Shown: positions 60,601-64,000 of the stretch, piece by piece | Position numbering within the stretch: the first letter of the stretch is position 1 | How the letters are laid out: each line of letters begins with the position of its first letter | Source of the DNA: Anticarsia gemmatalis | Lineage: Eukaryota > Arthropoda > Insecta > Lepidoptera > Erebidae | Length of the DNA: 64,000 nt | Assembly: GCF_050436995.1 (NCBI RefSeq) | Contig: NC_134758.1 | Span: 3,472,001-3,536,000 of the forward strand | Direction of reading: 5' to 3' | The notes under the pieces: model-generated | What the model was told of the DNA's origin: nothing | The model's database searches: none | The model's input: only the letters and a program-made list of their open reading frames with translations | Made by a program: the position numbers and the translations under genes

Positions 60601-63600
60601 CGGGAGTTGTCTTTTATAAAAAAAAGAAGCGATGATTTTTAAATACAGAAAAAGTTTGGTGTGCTTAACCAATTGAAATATTTTTTTCTTAAGTTCATCT
60701 CAAGAAATGTATTCAATCTAATTGGTGGGTTCGAATCCCACCCGGGACAAATCTTTGTGTGATGACCATGAGTATTTGTTCTGAGCCTGGATGTCAATTT
60801 ATCTATATAAGTATGTATTTAGAAGTATTTAAGTACGTTTATCAGTTATTTGGTTACCATAGTACAAGCTCTGCTTAGTTTGGAATCAAATGACCGTGTG
60901 TGAGTTAGGAACTTACCTAGCCCGCACGGTATCCTTTAGAGACTTCCTAGAAGTTACCGACTCTTCCGTAGCTTGCTTCTTCGGCGGAGATTCAAGTGAG
61001 TGGCCCTCAGTCTTGAAATAAAAGCAGAGTTGTTAAAACAAATATTATATTCAGGAAGACTTTTATTGAAGGTAGTTAGATATTTGTATTATTTTAACTA
61101 CACCCTTTATACAGTTATACATTTTCAGAAGAATAAAAAAGAAGGTAATAGCACTATAGCAATAAATAAATAAAAATTATTGTTACTACTATTTAACTGT
61201 GAGATTCGAGTCCCTTTTCACAATAACTTACTCCTATAATTTACATGTGAAGTAGATACAGTTAGTGTAAGGTAAATAAATAAATAAATAAATAACAAAG
61301 GGAATAGGGCTTAAGTCTAATGTATAATAGAATATAATATATATAATAGGTTTTAGGCATTTTAAGGTAAAATGCGTGTTCGCGTTAATTCCCGTATTCT
61401 ATTATACATTAAACATGCAACGTGAGAGTTTAAAAGTTATCATTTGTCAAGTATAGGTTTGAAATTCAAATCTTAATACAAATTTAAACTGCAGAAAATA
61501 CTGACCATAGGATGCGACGCAGTAGTAATAAAGCTATCAACAGATACGTCCATCTCTTTCTCTCTCACGGCGGACGCAGATCGTTCCGTCCACGTCTCTC
61601 CTGTTTGTGTTTCTGCCGGCGCGGGCGGGGACGGCGACGGATCTAGATTTGTGGGCGTCGGGATTGTGAAGCGTAGATGTCTGTAATAGAGAAAAATGTA
61701 TTCAATCAATCATAAATCATGATTTATCTATAGGCACCAATAGGCAGTAGTCTGGGATTAATAATTTTAAAATAATAAAGTTGAATCGGTTAAAATTTAC
61801 GACTATAGAATTGGTCAATGGTTGGAAGTTGAAAGGTTTTTAGTTCTTTATTAATGATAATATTTATTCATAATTTTCGTTAGGCTATTTTGTTACAATT
61901 TTACAAAACACCCGAAATCAAGGAGGTTGACTCTTGCCCGGTTTCTGAGTACATTTAGCGGTAGTTTATATATGTAATAGTTTTTATATGAGTTTAAACG
62001 CTATTGGAAAGATAAACTACCGCTCAATGTACCTCAGAAACCGGGGGTAAATCATGTAAAAAACATGATATACAATATTTTACAGTGCAGGGAACAGCAG
62101 AATGACGTAGGTTTTCAGTGACAGTATGTAAAAATATAATATGTTTTTAAATTAAGTAATAGTACATACTTGTTAGTAGAATCGCTGTAATGCGTGTGGT
62201 TGCTGGCCGTCTCCAACAGTTCGTCGTCACTGTCGTTCAAGTACCGGGAGTCGACCGGCGACGGCGCATCCCGCTCTAGAGCTTCCGATCTCCTTATCTG
62301 AAATATTAATAATTCAAATTTAACCCATTAATGTCCCATTGCTGAGCAAGGGTCTCCTCCCGTAATTAGGGTGGGGTTAGGCCTTAAGTCCACCACGCTA
62401 GTATAAATAATTAGGTAGCATTCAATAAAAATGTATATATCATTCAAATAAGAAAACGGCTGACAATGATGTAATGTATTTTATCAATCTTAAATCAGCC
62501 TGATTCACCTGTGAAAGTAGACAATGTATCCGACTGTAAACTTCAGCGTGAAGATATTTACTCAAGAAATACATATATTTTTATTTATATTATAGACGAT
62601 AATAACGACGAAAGTAGTAACTAAAGTATGGGAAAAATCGTTAAATAAACTTGAAAAGTCAACTTTAAACATTGATGGCAGTGATAATCAGTCCCTATGC
62701 CCAAATATACACATCAACACTTTTCTTTGTTAACAAACCTTCAATATACTGTGCGGTGTCTCAGCCCCCTGTCGTTCGTTATACAGCTTGCACTCAGGAC
62801 TCTGTACATCGGGCATGTCCAGTAGCTTGGACATTTGACTGCTCAGTTGAGTGCCAGGTTTGAACGCGCTACCCATTTTGGGCGTACGAGGAGTGCCGGT
62901 CATGTCTAAACGAGGACGCTTGGGTGGAGTCGATTCGGCCACATTTTGTTGGGAGCTTGGTAGAATGCTAAGATAAAAATGTAAAAGTTATGGTTATTCA
63001 TAATAATTATAAATCTTTGCAGTACGTATCACAAAAAAAAAATGTTTTGTTTGACTGTTTGTTCAATACCTGATTAGTAGACTTACTTATGTTTTCAAAT
63101 ATTTATTTTGTAAATATACATTATTTACAAAATAAATATGTCGAAAATAGGGCAGACAAACAGTAACAGAAATGGAATTAGCAATCGATTACAATGTCAG
63201 ATGTTTAGCTAATAAAAGCAGATTTTTTTATCAATGCAGCATAGGTAAAAATAATATTAAATGAGCACATACCTTCTAGTCCGGTTTAACTTCGGTGTAC
63301 AAATGAATGGAGTATCTTCGATATTGAGCGCGCGTTTGATTCCGCGGCGCATCTTGGGCTTGTTCATCCAAGTTTCACTTGCATTCTCAATAGTATCCTA
63401 AACAATAAAATAAATAGCAAAATAATTTAATGATGCACTAAGTATGGAAAAGTTTTACAAGAAAAATAGTTTATGTGCGCTCCAAATAAAATGTTTTGTT
63501 TAAAACATCGCGGCACAATGACTGTGTACGTTAAATTTAGATTAGAATTGAGACGATAGAATAGATCTTACTTATTTGCAATATTAAATAGGTGCTTTTC

Positions 63601-64000
63601 TAATATAAACTAGCTTATACACGCTGTGTTTAAAAACGTAGCCATTCATTTACCGATATAAAATGAAATAACAAATAAATCAAGATCTCAGAATAGAGAG
63701 TTGGTTCGTTTATGTCACATTTCAGATGTATTTTGCTTGAAATCTCTTTACTTTCTAATATTGGAAATGACTTCTAGTCTAGTAAAAGTAAGGCAAATAA
63801 GTATCTAAAACAAATTGGGTTTTTATGGCCTTGTATATATGCTACGGTTATTTTAAGGGCTACTACGAAAGTGCTCTTTTTGATAACAGTTTTCTTTGTT
63901 AGTATAAAGTAGCAACTTACCTGAATAAATGATGATTTATAGGTGAAAGTATTTTTAGGAGATTTCGCCTGCACGTAAACAGACATCGGTTTTGGCACGA
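51675..64000 (-). CDS. Large disordered nuclear protein, 3' part (ELYS-like C-terminal tail?), 5' end off window
   Basis: Nineteen in-frame minus-strand exons: 63921-64000 (continuing off the edge), 63273-63397, 62739-62967, 62170-62297, 61506-61680, 60917-61011, 59932-60324, 59264-59395, 58766-58903, 58325-58393, 57179-58037, 56391-56823, 55275-56082, 54663-54880, 53923-54000, 53342-53422, 52754-52881, 52113-52246, 51675-51723; 1,449 residues. It is almost all low-complexity: many S/T-P sites (TPPKRPRLD, GTPRTPKMG), KRPRL- and KRRSTRSRS-like basic patches and acidic runs (GEEEITDEEEEAEENEEV). TPHSILK and TPKGRRG blocks suggest a chromatin-binding phosphoprotein. Four exons begin with (R)SRSxTPE, and the 859-base exon holds tandem LKPLPAFT/KSVLHSY repeats. 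My best guess is the C-terminal tail of ELYS/Mel-28, on composition only; its diagnostic N-terminal domains would lie outside the window. Confidence 0.85.
52497..52712. mobile_element. Foldback MITE of about 216 bp with long inverted arms
   Basis: The left arm contains GGGTAACTTTGAATCATTTG and GGTAACATTGGCAGTGGGAA, then TTAGTTTCGA. The right arm is its near-complement (TCGAAACTAGTT, TTCCCACTGTCAATGTTACC, CAAATGATTCAAAGTGACCC). Arms of about 65 bp surround a second palindrome centred on CACAATTGATAAA. It lies in an intron of the right-hand gene, about 40 bases from the donor of exon 52754-52881. Confidence 0.8.
57030..57145 (+). repeat. LINE-like 3' remnant, second copy
   Basis: GCGTCCTGTATGACAATATG, AGTGGCGTTCTCTGAGCTCT and GCCTAACTATGGGAAGAGGG match the longer copy at 51035-51370. 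Confidence 0.6.
58436..58481. repeat. Perfect 21-bp palindrome with 4-base loop in a SINE tail fragment
   Basis: The left arm 58436-58456 (ATTATTATGTGCGATCCCCA, then A) is the exact complement of the right arm 58461-58481; the loop is ATAG. The following GCAGGAGTTGTC matches the tail of SINE family 1, whose intact copies have a shorter palindrome at the same place. Confidence 0.85.
59627..59816 (+). repeat. Helitron-like or related repeat ending CTAGT
   Basis: Begins TATATATATAATTCTTCTGT, has GACTGGACCGATTTTGATGA and ends ACGTCTGTCGGGTCCGCTAG plus T. The CTAGT end preceded by a GC-rich stem (GACAGGACAACGTCTGTC) fits non-autonomous Helitrons described from Lepidoptera. The family assignment is tentative. 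Confidence 0.5.
60454..60620 (+). repeat. tRNA-derived SINE (family 1), best-preserved copy
   Basis: Head CTCCGTGGCGCAGTGGTTTA with A-box, GTGGGTTCGATTCCCACACG B-box, and the palindrome ACAATTATTTGTG-CGATC-CACAAATAATTGT. The tail is GCGGGAGTTGTCTTTT with A-rich sequence. It lies in an intron of the right-hand gene. Confidence 0.82.
60720..60905 (+). repeat. tRNA-derived SINE (family 2), 5'-truncated
   Basis: Starts at the B-box GGTGGGTTCGAATCCCACCC and continues with GAGCCTGGATGTCAATTTAT, TACAAGCTCTGCTTAGTTTG and ACCGTGTGTGAG. It has the same body as 37829-38050. The A-box half is missing. Confidence 0.75.
61345..61450. repeat. Dispersed-repeat fragment, partner of 36185-36330
   Basis: GGTAAAATGCGTGTTCGCGT, TATTCTATTATACATTA and GTTTAAAAGTTATC correspond to the other copy. 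Confidence 0.5.
61937..62047. mobile_element. Short foldback repeat, copy 2
   Basis: CCCGGTTTCTGAGTACATTT and GCGGTAGTTTAT pair with ATAAACTACCGC and TACCTCAGAAACCGGGGG. It is better conserved than the copy at 16012-16124; arms are about 35 bp with a TATATGAGTTTAAACG centre. Intron of the right-hand gene. Confidence 0.75.
62330..62400 (+). repeat. Fragment of a dispersed lepidopteran repeat (CATTGCTGAGCAAGG type)
   Basis: CCCATTGCTGAGCAAGGGTC, CTCCTCCCGTAATTAGGGTG and GGCCTTAAGTCCACCACGCT. It is a relative of the fragment at 13690-13755. Confidence 0.55.
63099..63139. repeat. Perfect 18-bp AT-rich palindrome, 5-base loop
   Basis: ATATTTATTTTGTAAATA (63099-63116) and TATTTACAAAATAAATAT (63122-63139) are exact complements. 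It lies in an intron of the right-hand gene. Such AT palindromes are common in this base composition. Confidence 0.8.

Noticed and set aside
1..64000. CRISPR arrays, operons or prokaryotic signals
   Set aside because: None seen; the introns, poly(A) signals and SINEs show a eukaryotic nuclear sequence.

Overview
This is a eukaryotic nuclear window, almost certainly from a moth or butterfly. It is AT-rich, its multi-exon genes have short GT-AG introns, and it carries repeat types typical of Lepidoptera (tRNA-derived SINEs, foldback MITEs, a BEL/Pao LTR element). No database was searched. All exon structures below were built by hand from splice consensus and reading-frame continuity, and every multi-exon model closes in frame.

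Layout. 1-2521: a young, gag-only BEL/Pao retrotransposon on the minus strand, its left LTR cut by the window edge. 3581-10441 (-): exonuclease 1 (EXO1), 11 exons, with a hAT-type MITE and a repeat copy inside introns. 11544-12371 (+): a two-exon Zucchini/MitoPLD-family protein whose HKD motif has lost its catalytic histidine, so probably a pseudoenzyme; it is divergent from EXO1 across a MITE. 13396-14466 (-): Mediator subunit MED10, head-to-head with 15012-15977 (+), a single-exon mitochondrial thiamine pyrophosphate carrier (SLC25A19 type). 17547-22761 (-): a three-exon secreted protein that I do not recognise.

22762-30736 is gene-poor. 30737-33550 (+) is a C2H2 zinc-finger protein with an AT-hook and a separately encoded C-terminal helical tail. 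33551-39969 holds only repeats that I can name. 39970-50209 (+) is a ten-exon SLC38A10-like amino-acid transporter with a very long charged tail. 51675-64000 (-) is the 3' part (19 exons, 1,449 residues in the window) of a large, disordered, probably nuclear protein. It contains a run of duplicated phase-2 exons that begin with SRSRTPE-like sequence; its N-terminus lies beyond the right edge.

The genes do not form one pathway: DNA repair, a piRNA-nuclease relative, transcription, mitochondrial cofactor transport, amino-acid transport and nuclear structure are interleaved, as is usual for an insect chromosome arm. The most notable items are the apparently dead MitoPLD paralogue, the exon-duplication array in the right-hand gene, the unknown secreted protein, and several mobile elements with precise ends (one with a perfect 8-bp target duplication, one ending a few bases from an EXO1 splice donor).
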